Origin: an uncultured delta proteobacterium
GTDB lineage: Bacteria; Myxococcota; Myxococcia; Myxococcales; 40CM-4-68-19
NCBI GenBank assembly: GCA_903911145.1
Contig: CAIWCD010000034.1
Coordinates: 1-64,000 of the forward strand
Direction of reading: 5' to 3'
DNA: 64,000 bases
The notes under the pieces were generated by a model. The model had not been told where the DNA came from, ran no database searches, and saw only the letters and a program-made list of their open reading frames with translations. The translations under genes were made by a program, and so were the position numbers. Positions 21,682 through 33,194 of this stretch are shown in pieces; the first letter of the stretch is position 1; every line of letters begins with the position of its first letter.

Positions 21682-22728
21682 CTACCGATCGAGACGAAGC
21701 CAGCTCTCGAGCGGAGCGCTGCTCTTCACCAACTGCATTCCCGCGTCGGCATAGCGCTGCAGCGCGGCCTCTGCCTGCGGCGTGAAGTCGGCGAGAAATC
21801 CTCCCTTGCCGTCAGGCACGGCCACGGCCGACATGCAGTCGGTCAGCACGTAGAGCTTCTTCGCAAGACGCGGATCTCGCGCGCGAATCTCCTCGAGGAG
21901 ATCATCGATGCTGCTCATCACACAGTGGCTCGAGGCCTGTCCCGCGATGAGCAGTGCGTCGCTCGCGAGCAGCGTATTCATCAAGGCGGAATTGCGCACG
22001 CCGAGCGGCTGGCCGTCGTGGCGCGTGAGCACCTCGGGACGAAGCACCGAGTAGTTCTCGGTGAGCGGATTCTCGCCTTTGAGTTCGGTGAAGCTCTGCG
22101 CGCTTCTCGCATAGCTGTGGAAGAGCCGCGCCTCCTGAACAAGACCCGCGAGTGCGTGGCCGTCGCTGCCGAGCAGACAGTGCGGCGGCCAGAGGTAGAG
22201 CGTATAGCGACCCGCGCGCTCAAGCTGCGCGCAGTAGTCGCGCACCTGGCGCTCAAGCCACGCGACGTCTCCGCCGCAGAGCCACGAGGCCATCGCCGGA
22301 TCGGGCCGCACTTCGCCTGCACCGATCTGCGCGACGGTGATCTCGCGATGCGGAGTGAGCGGCGTGCCATGCGCATCGATCCAGAATGACGGAAAGAAGA
22401 TCTGCTGCGCGAAGTGAGAGTCGAGCGTCGCGGTGATGTTCGTCAGAGTCGCGAGATTGCGATGAATGAACTCCGCGATTCTGCGTGTGTCGTCGATCGC
22501 GCCGCGTCCGCTGCGGCCGCCGACAAAGAGCGAGCCCTCAGGAAAGCAGAAGTCCTTCTGCACATCGATGAGCAGAAGGTGGACGTTCCGAGCCGCTCTG
22601 GGAGCGGGTTTGAGCGCATGCGCGCGCTTCCACTCCTGCGCAACCGAGAGTAGCGCCTGCGGATCGGGACGGAACAAGAAGCGCGCTGCGTTGGCCGGAT
22701 CAAAGAAGGGAGGGAGCGGAAGCGACAT
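21682..22728 (-). CDS. isochorismatase-fold cysteine hydrolase, nicotinamidase-like (long form)
   Basis: HLLLIDVQKDFCFPEGSLFV; AGQASSHCVMSSIDDL (catalytic Cys); NAD gene context; start at MSLPLPPF behind GGAGG. Confidence 0.75.
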   Translation of the reverse strand: MSLPLPPFFDPANAARFLFRPDPQALLSVAQEWKRAHALKPAPRAARNVHLLLIDVQKDFCFPEGSLFVGGRSGRGAIDDTRRIAEFIHRNLATLTNITATLDSHFAQQIFFPSFWIDAHGTPLTPHREITVAQIGAGEVRPDPAMASWLCGGDVAWLERQVRDYCAQLERAGRYTLYLWPPHCLLGSDGHALAGLVQEARLFHSYARSAQSFTELKGENPLTENYSVLRPEVLTRHDGQPLGVRNSALMNTLLASDALLIAGQASSHCVMSSIDDLLEEIRARDPRLAKKLYVLTDCMSAVAVPDGKGGFLADFTPQAEAALQRYADAGMQLVKSSAPLESWLRLDR

Positions 22729-22741
22729 CGAATCCTCCATG

Positions 22742-22756
22742 GTGTACTTGATACAC
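22742..22756. promoter_or_regulatory. candidate NrtR operator 1 (GTGT-ACTTGAT-ACAC)
   Basis: Palindromic core shared with two other sites in front of NAD genes. Confidence 0.6.
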
Positions 22757-22764
22757 GAACCTTA

Positions 22765-22779
22765 GTGTCAAACATACAC
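22765..22779. promoter_or_regulatory. candidate NrtR operator 2 (TTA-GTGT-CAAACAT-ACAC-GAA)
   Basis: Same GTGT-N7-ACAC core, 23 bp centre-to-centre from operator 1. Confidence 0.6.
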
Positions 22780-23104
22780 GAAGTCAAGTCTGGGCGACGT
22801 GCAGCTCGTGACCGCCCGCCGCAGTTGATCGGTCCCTCCCGTTCAACTCCACGAGACGTGCCGGGGCGGCGGGGAGCTTGAGTCGGCGAACATTTCGCCC
22901 CGACCATCACGCTCAAGTTTCGCTGAGCACGCGCAATGCTTTCGAAAGCGCCGGCGTCCGGGACGCCGAAGCGCGACCGCCAGTGCGCACGACAGTTGCT
23001 CGACGTTTCGTCCGCCGCGCTGGCATACGCTCGAGCCTCCTCGCCGCGCCCCGAGACCAACAGGTGCGTGTTCGCCGACTCAAGCTCCCCGCCGCCCCGG
23101 GCTG

Positions 23105-23797
23105 CTACAGCTCGAAGTTGACCCCCGCCTTCTCAAGCGCCACATACCGCTTGCGATCAAATCGATACAGCCGGGCTGCGCGATGCGAGACACCCTCCTC
23201 GCGCTCTCCCGTCTCCTCGAGCAGCTCCATCGAGAGAATCTTCTTCCGGAAGTTGCGCTTGTCGACCGGCTTCTCGAGCACCGCCTCGTACAGCGACTGC
23301 AGCTGCGCGAGCGTGAATCGTGGAGGCAGGAGCTCGAACCCGAGCGGCTGGTAGCGCACCTTCGCCTGCAAGCGGGCCTTGGCGACGCGCAGGATCTGCT
23401 CGTGATCGAACGGAAGCTGCGGCTTGTCTCCGAGGCGAAACCAGGCGGCGGCGCTCGCGTCAGTCGCCGCGCGAACGCGGTGATCGGAGAGCTTCACCAG
23501 CGCGTAGTAGGCCACGCTCACGACGCGCTCGCGCGGATCGCGATGCAGATCACCGAACGTGTAGAGCTGCTCGAGGAAGACCTTCGCGCCGAGGCCCGTC
23601 TCCTCTTCCAGCTCGCGCCGCGCCGCCTCTTCGAGCGTTTCATCAAGACGAACGAATCCGCCTGGAAGAGCGGTGCGGCCCTTGAACGGCGCCACTCCGC
23701 GCTCGACGAGCAGGACCTGAAGCCCATTCTCGTCGAGGCCGAAGACGACGCAATCGACAGCGAGGGCAGGGCGAGGATGTTCGTAGCTGTGGCTCAT
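23105..23797 (-). CDS. nrtR: NrtR-like Nudix-domain transcriptional regulator of NAD metabolism
   Basis: Nudix-like [24 protein letters not shown] plus C-terminal wHTH-like region; ATGA-coupled to nadE. Confidence 0.85.
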   Translation of the reverse strand: MSHSYEHPRPALAVDCVVFGLDENGLQVLLVERGVAPFKGRTALPGGFVRLDETLEEAARRELEEETGLGAKVFLEQLYTFGDLHRDPRERVVSVAYYALVKLSDHRVRAATDASAAAWFRLGDKPQLPFDHEQILRVAKARLQAKVRYQPLGFELLPPRFTLAQLQSLYEAVLEKPVDKRNFRKKILSMELLEETGEREEGVSHRAARLYRFDRKRYVALEKAGVNFEL

Positions 23798-25803
23798 GTC
23801 TGCTCCAGGGAAGTTTCGCGCAGGTCGGGCAACGACCACATCTGCTTGAGCTCGACGGTGAAGCCCGCGGAGAGGATCGGGAAGCGGCACCAGGTTTTCG
23901 GATCGAGGTTCTCGTCATCGAGGTGGAAGCTCGGCGCGTAACGCTCGCGCTTCCACTGGTTGCGGCACCAGAGGCGGAAGAAGCGGTCGATGAACGTCGC
24001 GAGCTCGCGCGGGGTGTGCATCGGGAAGTTCGCGCTGAGCACGCGGAAGACATCGACGGGCAGCAGCTTGTCGCGGATCGCCGCGCGCTCGACGGCGTCG
24101 AGCACGTCGTAGGGCATCAGATCCTTCTCTCCGGTCTGCTCGGCCTCGCGTGGACGCAACTCGGGTCCGGGCTGCTGCGCGTTGACCGCCGAGAGTGCGG
24201 GGATCGGCCCGAGGCCTCGCGGCCCCTCCTTCTCGAGCCAGCGCAGGAAGCGGCGCAGGAAGTTCTTGTCGATGCCCGCGATCGGCGCGAGCCCGCCGCT
24301 CGTGTCGCCGTCCATCGTCGCGTAACCGACCGCGGCCTCGCTGCGATTGCTTGTCGAAAGCAACAGACTGTTGCGCAGGTTGGCGAGCATCCAGACTCCG
24401 GGCGCGCGCACGCGAGCCTGGATGTTCTGCAGCGCGAGATCGTCGCGCTCCCAGGTGAGCGGTCGCCCGATCGCACTTGAGACCATCTGCGTATACGCGG
24501 TGACCAGTGGATCAACATCGAACACGAGGAACTCCGCGCCCAGTGCGGTCGCCAGCGATCGCGCCGCCTCTTGCGTGACGGATGAACTGTTGCGCGTCGC
24601 TTGATAGACGCACAGGAGCATGCGCGCGCAGAGCTGATCAGCGCTCGCTGCGTCCGCGAGCCGCGGCGCAAACGGGAAGCGTGCGCGCACGCCCGAGACG
24701 CCCAACTCTTCAACGGCGAAGTTGATCGCGAGGCGGACGAGAGAGGCCGTCGCGGCAGAATCGGCGCCGCCGCTGAGCGAGACGACCGCGCCTTCGGAGC
24801 GGCTCTTGCGCAGGTAATCGAAGAGAGCGAGCGACTCGGCGCGTGTGAACTCCTCCTCCTTCTCGTTCGCGCCGTCACACCACGGCTCCTCTGTGAAGCT
24901 CGATTCCACGAAGGAGATCTCGGGGAAGCTGAACGGCGCCGCGACGCGTCCCGGTGGATCGCGCGGGTCGGGGCGGAAGCTCGCGCTGCGTGCTTGCGAT
25001 GTGCGCGTGGCGTCGATGTCGACCACGGCGCTCGTGAGTTGCAGATCGGCGAACGAGAAGCGCCGGCCTTGCGCGAGCTGCCGGCCTCCCTGCGCGATGA
25101 GCGCGTCGCCGTCGTAGATCACGCGTCCCGCTTCGTTGCCGAGCAGGTTCGCGTAGACGTAGGTGCAGCCGAACGCGCGCGAGCCTTCGAGGACGAATCG
25201 CTTGCGGACCTCGTGCTTGCCGAAGGCGAAATGGCTCGCGCTCGGATTGAGGATGAGATCGATCCCGACCAGGCTGAGCGCGGCTCCGGGACGTTTCGCC
25301 ACCCACGCGTCCTCGCAGATCTCGAAGCCGATCGAGATGCCGCCGAGCTCGAAGAAGATGTCGCCGATCGGGTATCGCTTGCCGCCGAGTTCGACCTCCG
25401 CGCGCACGCTGTCGGGCCACGGCTTGAACCACCGCGGCTCGTAGTGAATGCCATCGCCAGCGAGGTGGCGCTTGGCGGTGAAGCCGAGGATCCGTCCGTC
25501 GGCCGCGACGCAGGCGGTGTTGTAGAGCGCGTTGTGGTGCAGCACCGGCACGCCGAACGAGACGATCATCCCCTGCGTGTGCGCGACGATGTCTTGAAGC
25601 AGCGCGAGCGCCTCCTCCTGGACGCCGGGAGAATGGAACGCGTCTTCGCAGCCGTAGCCGGTGACGCACAGTTCAGGCAGGCAGAGCAGCGTGATGCCTT
25701 GCGCGCGGGCCTCGCTGATCGCGCGGAGAATGCGCGCGCGGTTTCCTTCCCAGTCAAGCGGGAGCTGGTTGAGCGCGGCGGCGCCGACCTTGATGAGTCG
25801 CAT
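23794..25803 (-). CDS. nadE: glutamine-dependent NAD+ synthetase (CN-hydrolase plus NAD synthase domains)
   Basis: [71 protein letters not shown]. Confidence 0.96.
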   Translation of the reverse strand: MRLIKVGAAALNQLPLDWEGNRARILRAISEARAQGITLLCLPELCVTGYGCEDAFHSPGVQEEALALLQDIVAHTQGMIVSFGVPVLHHNALYNTACVAADGRILGFTAKRHLAGDGIHYEPRWFKPWPDSVRAEVELGGKRYPIGDIFFELGGISIGFEICEDAWVAKRPGAALSLVGIDLILNPSASHFAFGKHEVRKRFVLEGSRAFGCTYVYANLLGNEAGRVIYDGDALIAQGGRQLAQGRRFSFADLQLTSAVVDIDATRTSQARSASFRPDPRDPPGRVAAPFSFPEISFVESSFTEEPWCDGANEKEEEFTRAESLALFDYLRKSRSEGAVVSLSGGADSAATASLVRLAINFAVEELGVSGVRARFPFAPRLADAASADQLCARMLLCVYQATRNSSSVTQEAARSLATALGAEFLVFDVDPLVTAYTQMVSSAIGRPLTWERDDLALQNIQARVRAPGVWMLANLRNSLLLSTSNRSEAAVGYATMDGDTSGGLAPIAGIDKNFLRRFLRWLEKEGPRGLGPIPALSAVNAQQPGPELRPREAEQTGEKDLMPYDVLDAVERAAIRDKLLPVDVFRVLSANFPMHTPRELATFIDRFFRLWCRNQWKRERYAPSFHLDDENLDPKTWCRFPILSAGFTVELKQMWSLPDLRETSLEQT

Positions 25804-25820
25804 CGAGATCTCCGGAAAAT

Positions 25821-26738
25821 CTAGGCGCTGTTGCGAAGGAAGTCGGCGAAGAGGCGCGCGACGGGTTCCACTTGAAGAAAATCGCCGCGCAGCCGCAGCG
25901 CGGACGGGTGGCTGTCGGTGCAGATGATCCGCTCGAAGAGACCGCTCTGCTGCAGCCGCGTGAGCGCGTCCTGCGGGAAGAGACCGTGCGTGGCGATCGC
26001 GGAGATCGAGCTCGCGCCCGCCGCCTTGTATGCGCGCGCAGCGCCGATGAGCGAGCCGCCCGTGCGGATCATGTCGTCGTAGATCACCACCTGCCGCCCC
26101 TCGCACTGCGCGCTGACGGCCGTGACCTCGGTGGCGCCGCTCTGCTCGCGCCGCTTGAAGATGAACGACGCCGTCACGCCGAGTTCGTTGGCGAGCGACT
26201 CGACCCACTTCGCGCGGCCCGCGTCGGTGCAGGCGACGACGTACGGAGGAACCGCGATGCGCCGAATCGCCTCGACGACGAGGCTCTTGGCGTAGACGTG
26301 CACGGCGCGGATGCCGTTCTCGAAGTAGTGCGGGATGCCTTCGCTGTGCAGGTCGAGCATCACCACGCGCAGACCCGAGCCCGGTCGCGGAATCGACGAG
26401 AAGAGGCGCGCGCGCGTCTTCGCCGTGACGATCTCTCCGCTGCGCACAGCGCGCTCCATCGTCGAGTAGCCGAAGTAGGGGATGACCAGCGTGAGCGAAC
26501 GCGCGCCTTTGTCGACGAGGCCGCAGGCGAGATCGTAGAGCTCAAGCGTGTCTTGCTCGCTGACAGTGCCGCCGACGAGGACGACATCGCGCTCGGCGGG
26601 CGAGGAGATGAGGTTGAGCGAGCGCTCGCCGTCGGGAAAGGGATGCACCTCGACCGCTCCGCGCGCGCCGCCGATGAGCCAGCTGATCTCCGACGCCATC
26701 TCCGAATAGGCGCGGGTTGAATAGACAAGAGGGGTCAT
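25821..26738 (-). CDS. prs: ribose-phosphate pyrophosphokinase (PRPP synthetase)-family protein
   Basis: VEVHPFPDGERSLNL; VVMLDLHSEGIPHYF; PRPP loop VVIYDDMIRTGGSL. Confidence 0.85.
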   Translation of the reverse strand: MTPLVYSTRAYSEMASEISWLIGGARGAVEVHPFPDGERSLNLISSPAERDVVLVGGTVSEQDTLELYDLACGLVDKGARSLTLVIPYFGYSTMERAVRSGEIVTAKTRARLFSSIPRPGSGLRVVMLDLHSEGIPHYFENGIRAVHVYAKSLVVEAIRRIAVPPYVVACTDAGRAKWVESLANELGVTASFIFKRREQSGATEVTAVSAQCEGRQVVIYDDMIRTGGSLIGAARAYKAAGASSISAIATHGLFPQDALTRLQQSGLFERIICTDSHPSALRLRGDFLQVEPVARLFADFLRNSA

Positions 26739-26741
26739 GGA

Positions 26742-28223
26742 TCAGGGCTCCTGCGCGCCCTGTGCGCGCGCTTCACGGTGAGAGAGGATCAGCGCGCTCT
26801 TGCGCTCGTGGAGCGTGCGCTCGAGGCCGACCGGATAGCGATGCGGACTCAGCAGGCGCTTGTGTCCCGCGTCGAGGCGCGAGAGTTCGCGCAGCGTGTG
26901 CGCGCGAATTTCAGAGAGCGGCGGCGAGGCGTAGACCTGCTTGCCGGCGCGGAGCACAGGCACGAGCAGATCGTTGAACGGCGTCTCGGGCTCCATCGTG
27001 CGGCGGCGCAGAGGATCGAGCGGGTCGACGATCTGCGCGGTCTGGCAGCCGTGCTGCTCATCGAAGATCGCGTCGGCGACCAGTGCGCGCGGCTCTTGCG
27101 CTTGATGGTAGCGGCGCACTTGCAGCATGCCCGGCGTGCTCACCTTGATCGCCTGCTCGGAGAGCTTGATGCGCTCGCGCCAAGCGCCGCCGGGAGCGCG
27201 AACGAGCGCGAGTTTGTAGACGCCGCCGAGCGCGGGTTCGTCTCCTCCTGTGACGAGCCGCGTGCCGACGCCCCAGACACTGATCTGCGCGCCTTGCACT
27301 TTGAGGCTCTCGATCACCTTCTCGTCGAGATCGTTGCTGGCGACGATCTGCGCGTCAGCGAAGCCCGCGGCGTCGAGGAGCTTGCGGGCCTCGATCGAGA
27401 GCCACGCGAGATCTCCCGAGTCGAGTCGGATGCCGCCGAGTCGATGTCCGTGCGCGCGCAGCCACTCGCCCGCCTCTATCGCGTGGCGCACGCCTTCGAT
27501 CGTGTCGTAGGTGTCGACGAGAAACACGCAGTTGCCCGGAAGCGCGCGGGCGTAGGCGAGGAACGCTTCGCGCTCCTCGTCGAAGAGCATCACCCAGCTG
27601 TGCGCGTGCGTGCCGCGGACGGGAATTCCGAAGCGCTTTCCGGCGAGGACGTTCGAGGTTGCGCTGCAGCCGCCGACGTAGGCCGCGCGGCTGGCGCTGA
27701 GCGCGCCGTCGATCCCTTGCGCGCGCCGCAGACCGAACTCGATCACCGGCTCGCCGCGTGCCGCGAGTGAGATGCGCGCGGCTTTCGTCGCGATCAGCGT
27801 CTGGAAGTTGATCAGGTTGAGCAGCGGCGTCTCGAGCAGCATCGCCTGCGCGATCGGCCCGCGCACGCGCAGCAGCGGCTCCTGCGGAAAGACAGTCGTG
27901 CCCTCGGGGATCGCATCGATGTCGAGCGAGAGTTCGAGACGAGAGAGTGCGGCGAGAAACTCTTTCGTGAAGAGCGGACGTTCATCTGCGCCGGTGAGCT
28001 GCGCGAGATAGGCGATGTCGGATTCGGAGAAGTGGAAGCCGCGCAGGTAGTCGAGCGCGGTCTCAAGGCCCGCCGCGATGGTGAAGCCGCTCTGGAAGGG
28101 AGCCTTGCGGAAGAAAAGGTGGAAGACCCCTTCGTGCTCCCACATTCCCGAGGAGAACGCTGCCTGCGCCATCGTCAGTTGGTAGAGATCGGTGAGGAGC
28201 GCGAGCGACGGGTCGAGCACCAT
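26742..28223 (-). CDS. pncB: nicotinate phosphoribosyltransferase
   Basis: [58 protein letters not shown]. Confidence 0.93.
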   Translation of the reverse strand: MVLDPSLALLTDLYQLTMAQAAFSSGMWEHEGVFHLFFRKAPFQSGFTIAAGLETALDYLRGFHFSESDIAYLAQLTGADERPLFTKEFLAALSRLELSLDIDAIPEGTTVFPQEPLLRVRGPIAQAMLLETPLLNLINFQTLIATKAARISLAARGEPVIEFGLRRAQGIDGALSASRAAYVGGCSATSNVLAGKRFGIPVRGTHAHSWVMLFDEEREAFLAYARALPGNCVFLVDTYDTIEGVRHAIEAGEWLRAHGHRLGGIRLDSGDLAWLSIEARKLLDAAGFADAQIVASNDLDEKVIESLKVQGAQISVWGVGTRLVTGGDEPALGGVYKLALVRAPGGAWRERIKLSEQAIKVSTPGMLQVRRYHQAQEPRALVADAIFDEQHGCQTAQIVDPLDPLRRRTMEPETPFNDLLVPVLRAGKQVYASPPLSEIRAHTLRELSRLDAGHKRLLSPHRYPVGLERTLHERKSALILSHREARAQGAQEP

Positions 28224-28235
28224 GGGCGCCTCGGA

Positions 28236-28254
28236 TAGTGTGAAAAGTACACTA
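28236..28254. promoter_or_regulatory. candidate NrtR operator 3 (TAGTGT-GAAAAGT-ACACTA)
   Basis: Perfect 6-bp arms, 7-bp spacer, 13 bp upstream of pncB start; core matches operators 1 and 2. Confidence 0.65.
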
Positions 28255-28313
28255 ACCATCGCCGCCTCGAACGTCAACCGCCGCGCGCTCCTCCTGCTAA
28301 TGTCCGCGACCTC

Positions 28314-29279
28314 ATGGACTCCATCCGCGTCTCCTCGCTCATCGCCGACAAAGAGTTCGACCTGCGCCTCGAGTTGCTCGCGGGCGAGACGGGCGCGGAT
28401 CGCAAGATCGTCAGCGCGCGCATCCAGAAGCCGGGCCTCGCGCTTGCGGGCTTCACCGAGCACATCCACAAAGATCGCCTGCAGATCTTCGGCAACACCG
28501 AGCTGTCCTATCTGCAGACGCTCTCCGCGGCCGACCAGCGCACGCGCATGCGGGCGCTCTTCCAGCTTCCGATCTCGTGTCTGATCGTGACGAAGAATCT
28601 TCCCGTCAACGAGATGCTCAAGCAGGAGTCGAACGACGCGCGCGTGCCGCTCTTGCGCAGCTCGCATCTCTCCTCGACCTTCATCGACAACATCGAGCGG
28701 TTTCTCCAGGAGGCGCTCACCGCCTCGACGAGCGTGCACGGTGTGCTCATCGACGTCATCGGCGTCGGCATCCTCATCTTCGGCAAGAGCGGCATCGGCA
28801 AGAGCGAACTCGCGCTCGATCTCGTCACGCGCGGCCACCGTCTCGTCGCCGACGACATCGTCGATCTCAAGCGCAAGCCGGGCGGCTCGGTCTACGGCAG
28901 CGGCTCCGAGATCATCCAGCACCACATGGAAGTGCGCGGCATCGGCATCATCAACATCAAGGATCTCTTCGGCGTGTCGGCCGTGCGCGATCGCAAGAAG
29001 GTCGAGATGGTGATCGAGCTGGTCGATTGGGACGACCGCGCTGAGTACGATCGGCTCGGCATCGACGAGCACACCTACGCGGTGCTCGACACCGAGGTGC
29101 CGCTGCTCGTGATCCCCGTGCGGCCCGGACGCAACCTCGGCACCATCGTCGAAGTCGCGGCGCGCAATCACCTGCTCAAGCTGCAGGGCCACCACTCGGC
29201 GCGCGAGTTCCAGGAGAAGCTCTCCAAGCAGATCGAGCAGGCCACGCTCACGCGCGGCATCGGCGACGAGGTCGAGTGA
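28314..29279 (+). CDS. hprK: HPr kinase/phosphorylase
   Basis: [36 protein letters not shown]-type P-loop; [26 protein letters not shown]. Confidence 0.96.
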   Translation: MDSIRVSSLIADKEFDLRLELLAGETGADRKIVSARIQKPGLALAGFTEHIHKDRLQIFGNTELSYLQTLSAADQRTRMRALFQLPISCLIVTKNLPVNEMLKQESNDARVPLLRSSHLSSTFIDNIERFLQEALTASTSVHGVLIDVIGVGILIFGKSGIGKSELALDLVTRGHRLVADDIVDLKRKPGGSVYGSGSEIIQHHMEVRGIGIINIKDLFGVSAVRDRKKVEMVIELVDWDDRAEYDRLGIDEHTYAVLDTEVPLLVIPVRPGRNLGTIVEVAARNHLLKLQGHHSAREFQEKLSKQIEQATLTRGIGDEVE

Positions 29280-30199
29280 TGAGCAAGACCGCGCCAGAGC
29301 TCGAGCTGGGCACCGAGACGCGCCCGCCCGCGCTGCACCAGATCCTCCTCGTCACGGGGATGTCGGGCGGCGGGAAGTCGACGGCGAACAAGGCGCTCGA
29401 GGACTCGGGCTGGTTCTGCATCGACAACTTGCCCATCGTGCTCTTGCCCAAGCTGCTCGAGCTCGCGGCGCACGGTGGCAGCGATGAGGTCGAGCGTCTC
29501 GCGCTGGTGGTCGACGCGCGCGAAGGACGTTTTCTCGACGCGGTTCCTGCGGCTCTCTCTGAAGCGCGGGCCGCGGGCCATCAAGTCTCCGTGCTCTTTC
29601 TCGACTGCGCCGACGAAGCGCTGCAGCGCAGATTTTCCGAGACGCGCAGGCGCCATCCGCTCTCACCTGACGGCGCAGTGGCCGATGGCATCGCGCGCGA
29701 ACGTGCGCTCCTGGAGCCAATCCGCGCGATCGCCGACGAGGTGATCGACTCCACGCGGCTCACGGTTCACGAGCTGCGCGAGCAGATCACCGCGCGCTTC
29801 GGCGGTGTCGTCGGCGAGCAGCAGCTGGTCGTGAACCTCATGTCGTTCGGCTTCCGCCACGGCCTGCCTGCCTCGAGCGATCTGGTGCTCGACGTGCGCT
29901 TCCTGCCCAATCCCTATTTCGTCGAGGGACTCAAAGCGCATGCGGGCACTGATCCGCGCGTCTCGCACTGGGTGCTCGAGAAGCCGGCCGCGCAGGAGTT
30001 CCTCGGACACGCCGAGCGGCTCCTGACGTTTCTGCTTCCGCAATACCGCGCCGAGGGGAAGAGCTACCTCACGGTCTCCATCGGCTGCACGGGCGGTAGA
30101 CACCGCAGCGTCGCGCTGGCCGAGGAGCTTGCGCACCGCTTGAGCGCGAGCGCGAACACGCGCATCCGTGTCGCGCATCGAGATGTCAGCAAGGTCTAG
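29276..30199 (+). CDS. rapZ: RapZ/YvcJ-family nucleotide-binding protein
   Basis: [48 protein letters not shown]. Confidence 0.95.
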   Translation: MMSKTAPELELGTETRPPALHQILLVTGMSGGGKSTANKALEDSGWFCIDNLPIVLLPKLLELAAHGGSDEVERLALVVDAREGRFLDAVPAALSEARAAGHQVSVLFLDCADEALQRRFSETRRRHPLSPDGAVADGIARERALLEPIRAIADEVIDSTRLTVHELREQITARFGGVVGEQQLVVNLMSFGFRHGLPASSDLVLDVRFLPNPYFVEGLKAHAGTDPRVSHWVLEKPAAQEFLGHAERLLTFLLPQYRAEGKSYLTVSIGCTGGRHRSVALAEELAHRLSASANTRIRVAHRDVSKV

Positions 30200-30696
30200 C
30201 GATGGCGCTCGCCGAAATTAAACAGCAGGGAAGCCCAGAGCACGGCGGCCAGAATCGCAAAGACGAGGATCGCGAGAAACCGCTTTCGTTTGATTTGCGC
30301 TCGCGCCTCCTGCTCGCCGGAGGTTGTCTCCAGCACTTTGGCATAGACAAGCAATGCAACCGTCCAGATGACGAAACTGATGATTCCGCACAGAGCGAAA
30401 ATGCCCATCCCCTCGCCGTCGGTACCGCCGTCGTGAATGGCGAGGAGGCGTAACAGCAGGTCGTTCAAGAGCAGCAGGCCGTAGCTGTATGCAACGGCAC
30501 CCGGAAAATGAAACGCGTACAGCGGGCGATTGATCAGGGCGAGAGCGATCGGAAGCAGAAACAGAATCAAAACCGCGGCCGTGAAACCGTCGTCATTGCT
30601 GATCCGGATGCTGATGCAGGCCGGCGCGACATCGATGATGCAGACCAGCAGCAGTCCCGCGCACACCGACAGGATGCGTTGATTCTTGTCCGTCAC
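30196..30696 (-). CDS. hypothetical membrane protein (about 4 TM)
   Basis: ORF with four hydrophobic segments. Confidence 0.6.
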   Translation of the reverse strand: MTDKNQRILSVCAGLLLVCIIDVAPACISIRISNDDGFTAAVLILFLLPIALALINRPLYAFHFPGAVAYSYGLLLLNDLLLRLLAIHDGGTDGEGMGIFALCGIISFVIWTVALLVYAKVLETTSGEQEARAQIKRKRFLAILVFAILAAVLWASLLFNFGERHR

Positions 30697-30734
30697 TTGG
30701 TTCCCCGTGTCTGCCGCGCGGCCTATGGCTGCAG

Positions 30735-31646
30735 CTAGCGACTCTTCTTCGCGAGGTCCGAGTCGGTGAAGAGCCGCTCCTCGACGCAGAGTTCGCCGAT
30801 CGTGCGCAGCACCAGATCGGCCTTCTCCATGCTCAGCCGCACCGCCTCGATGTTGAGCACTTCCTCGGGACGCAGATCGTTGCGCAGACCCTGCGGCGCG
30901 CGAGACCGGACGGCGAAGAGCGCGTCGAAATCGCTCTGCGTCGAGGGCTGCGCGGCCTGCACTCCGGGCTGCGTTCGCGTCGCGGGTGCAACCAGGCCGA
31001 GGCTGCTGAGCGACGGCATCCCGGGGGAGGTGAGGCCCGGTGACAGCGACTGCGCGGGAGGTGGCGGCGGCATTGAGACTGCGGGAGTCGGCAGCGACGA
31101 GGCATCCGAGACGTTGACGATCTCGAAGCTCTCCTCGATCTCAACTCCCTCGTCGTCGAAGGCCGCGCTCGCCGGATCCTGCTCGAACATCACCTCGTCC
31201 CCGCGGTTGGCTGTGCCGTAGATCCGTCGCACTTCGCGCGAGATCTCGCTCGGCGTCGCGACCACAGGACGCACGCGCTTGCCCGTCTTCTTGCGAACCA
31301 GCGCCATTGTCGCCGCGTCGGTCGGATCGCCCATCGCAAGCCAGAGCAGCTCGTTGTTTTCGCGCAGCGCAACTGGCAGCACGAATCGATCGGCGCAAGT
31401 CTGGCCGTCGAGCAGCGCGATCGCATTCGCCTCCGGCGGAGTCAGCCCAAGATCGATCCGGTTCAGGCCCAGCGCGACCGAGAGCGATCGGCCCACGGCA
31501 GCCTCGGTCGCGAATCCCATCTCGGCGATCCGCTGCACGGCCACGCCGCCGCTCGACGTCTTGGCGCGGATGAGCACGGTGTCGTGCTGGCGCTCGTCGA
31601 GGAGACCATTCTTGCGCAAGAGCTCGAGGACGTTGCGGGTGGCCAA
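30735..31646 (-). CDS. GspE-N/MshEN-type domain protein
   Basis: LGLNRIDLGLTPPEANAIALLDGQTCADRFVLPVALRENNELLWLAMGDPTDAATMALVRKKTGKRVRPVVATPSEISREV. Confidence 0.75.
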   Translation of the reverse strand: MATRNVLELLRKNGLLDERQHDTVLIRAKTSSGGVAVQRIAEMGFATEAAVGRSLSVALGLNRIDLGLTPPEANAIALLDGQTCADRFVLPVALRENNELLWLAMGDPTDAATMALVRKKTGKRVRPVVATPSEISREVRRIYGTANRGDEVMFEQDPASAAFDDEGVEIEESFEIVNVSDASSLPTPAVSMPPPPPAQSLSPGLTSPGMPSLSSLGLVAPATRTQPGVQAAQPSTQSDFDALFAVRSRAPQGLRNDLRPEEVLNIEAVRLSMEKADLVLRTIGELCVEERLFTDSDLAKKSR

Positions 31647-31696
31647 GCTGTAGCCCTTCGTGGATCAGACGATGATGGTGGCGTGCGCGCGGTCCG

Positions 31697-33112
31697 TCAC
31701 TTGTTCAGCTCTGCATCAGGAAGCGCGAGTTGCACAAGATATTCGCCGGTGAAGCAGGCGTCGCAGAAGGTGCGCGGCTTCGTCGCGACCGCGGCGTGCG
31801 TGCCTTCAACCGAGAGGTAGCCGAGCGAATCGGCGGTGATGTAGCGCGCGATCTCGTCGGTGCTGTGCGAGGCGGCGATCAGCTCCGAGCGCACGGGAGT
31901 GTCGATGCCGTAGTAGCAGGGCCAGCGCGTCGGCGGCGCGCTGATGCGCACGTGGACTTCGCGCGCGCCTGCGTCGCGGAGCATCTTGACGATCTTGCGA
32001 CTGGTGGTTCCGCGCACGATCGAATCATCGACGACGACGACTCGCTTTCCGCGAACCACCGCGGATACCGGGTTGAGCTTGAGCTTGACGCCGAAGTGCC
32101 GGATCGACTGCGACGGCTCGATGAACGTGCGCCCGACGTAGTGGCTGCGGATGAGGCCGAGATCGTAGGGAATGCCGGTCGCCACCGAGTAGCCGAGCGC
32201 CGCCGGGACGCCGGAGTCGGGAACGGGAACGACGACGTCGGCCTCGACAGGCGCTTCTTTCGCAAGCTGACGTCCAAGGAGCTTGCGCGTCTCGTAGACG
32301 CTGCGGCCGAACACAGTGGAGTCGGGGCGCGCGAAGTAGATCAGCTCGAAGATGCACTGGCCGGCTCGCTGCGACTCCTGCTTGCGCAGCGTGCGCAGAC
32401 CATTCGCGTCGACCACCACCAGCTCGCCCGGCTCGATCTCGCGGATGTACTCGGCCTCGATGAGATCGAGCGCGCAGCTCTCGGAAGCGAAGACCCACGC
32501 GCCGCGCAGGCGTCCGAGAATCAGCGGGCGAAAGCCGAGCGGATCGCGCCCCGCGACGATCGAATCTTCAGTCAGGCAGAGCAGCGACCAGGCGCCGCGA
32601 ACGTGCGCAAGGGCGCGCTGGATGCGGTCCACCGTGCTGCCGCCGCGTTCACGCGCGATGAGATGAACGAGCACTTCGGTGTCGCTCGAACCCTGAAAGA
32701 GAGCGCCGCCTTCGGCGAGCTGCGCGCGCAGCTCCTCGGTGTTGACGAGGTTCCCGTTGTGCGCGACCGCGACCTGACCGGGCGAGAGGCGCGCGACCAT
32801 CGGCTGCGCGTTCTCGATCACCGACTGGCCCGCCGTCGAGTAGCGCGTGTGGCCGATCGCGGCGCTGCCCGGAAGTCTGCTCAACGTATCCTTCGCCGAG
32901 AAGACATCCGCGACGAGGCCCATCCCCTTGTGCAGAGAGATGCGTCCTTCCCCGAGCGCCGCGATCCCCGCCGACTCCTGCCCTCGGTGCTGCAGCGCAT
33001 GGATGCCGAGATAGGTGAGGTTCGCCGCTTCGGGATGTCCGAAGATGCCGAAGACGCCGCACTCGTCGTGAAAGCCGTCGAGCGCTTCGTCGTCGCCAGC
33101 CTGCGCTTGCAT
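31697..33112 (-). CDS. purF: amidophosphoribosyltransferase
   Basis: [51 protein letters not shown]. Confidence 0.98.
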   Translation of the reverse strand: MQAQAGDDEALDGFHDECGVFGIFGHPEAANLTYLGIHALQHRGQESAGIAALGEGRISLHKGMGLVADVFSAKDTLSRLPGSAAIGHTRYSTAGQSVIENAQPMVARLSPGQVAVAHNGNLVNTEELRAQLAEGGALFQGSSDTEVLVHLIARERGGSTVDRIQRALAHVRGAWSLLCLTEDSIVAGRDPLGFRPLILGRLRGAWVFASESCALDLIEAEYIREIEPGELVVVDANGLRTLRKQESQRAGQCIFELIYFARPDSTVFGRSVYETRKLLGRQLAKEAPVEADVVVPVPDSGVPAALGYSVATGIPYDLGLIRSHYVGRTFIEPSQSIRHFGVKLKLNPVSAVVRGKRVVVVDDSIVRGTTSRKIVKMLRDAGAREVHVRISAPPTRWPCYYGIDTPVRSELIAASHSTDEIARYITADSLGYLSVEGTHAAVATKPRTFCDACFTGEYLVQLALPDAELNK

Positions 33113-33194
33113 GCGGTCACCTCATGACGGGGAGCGGGAATCTAGTGGCGACACGCCGTGCCGTGCAATGCGTAGCCGTACTCCGTTGCGCGCT

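Noticed and set aside
24601-25824. 407-aa plus-strand ORF
   Set aside because: Antisense to nadE
31730-33127. 465-aa plus-strand ORF
   Set aside because: Antisense to purF, whose protein is unambiguous
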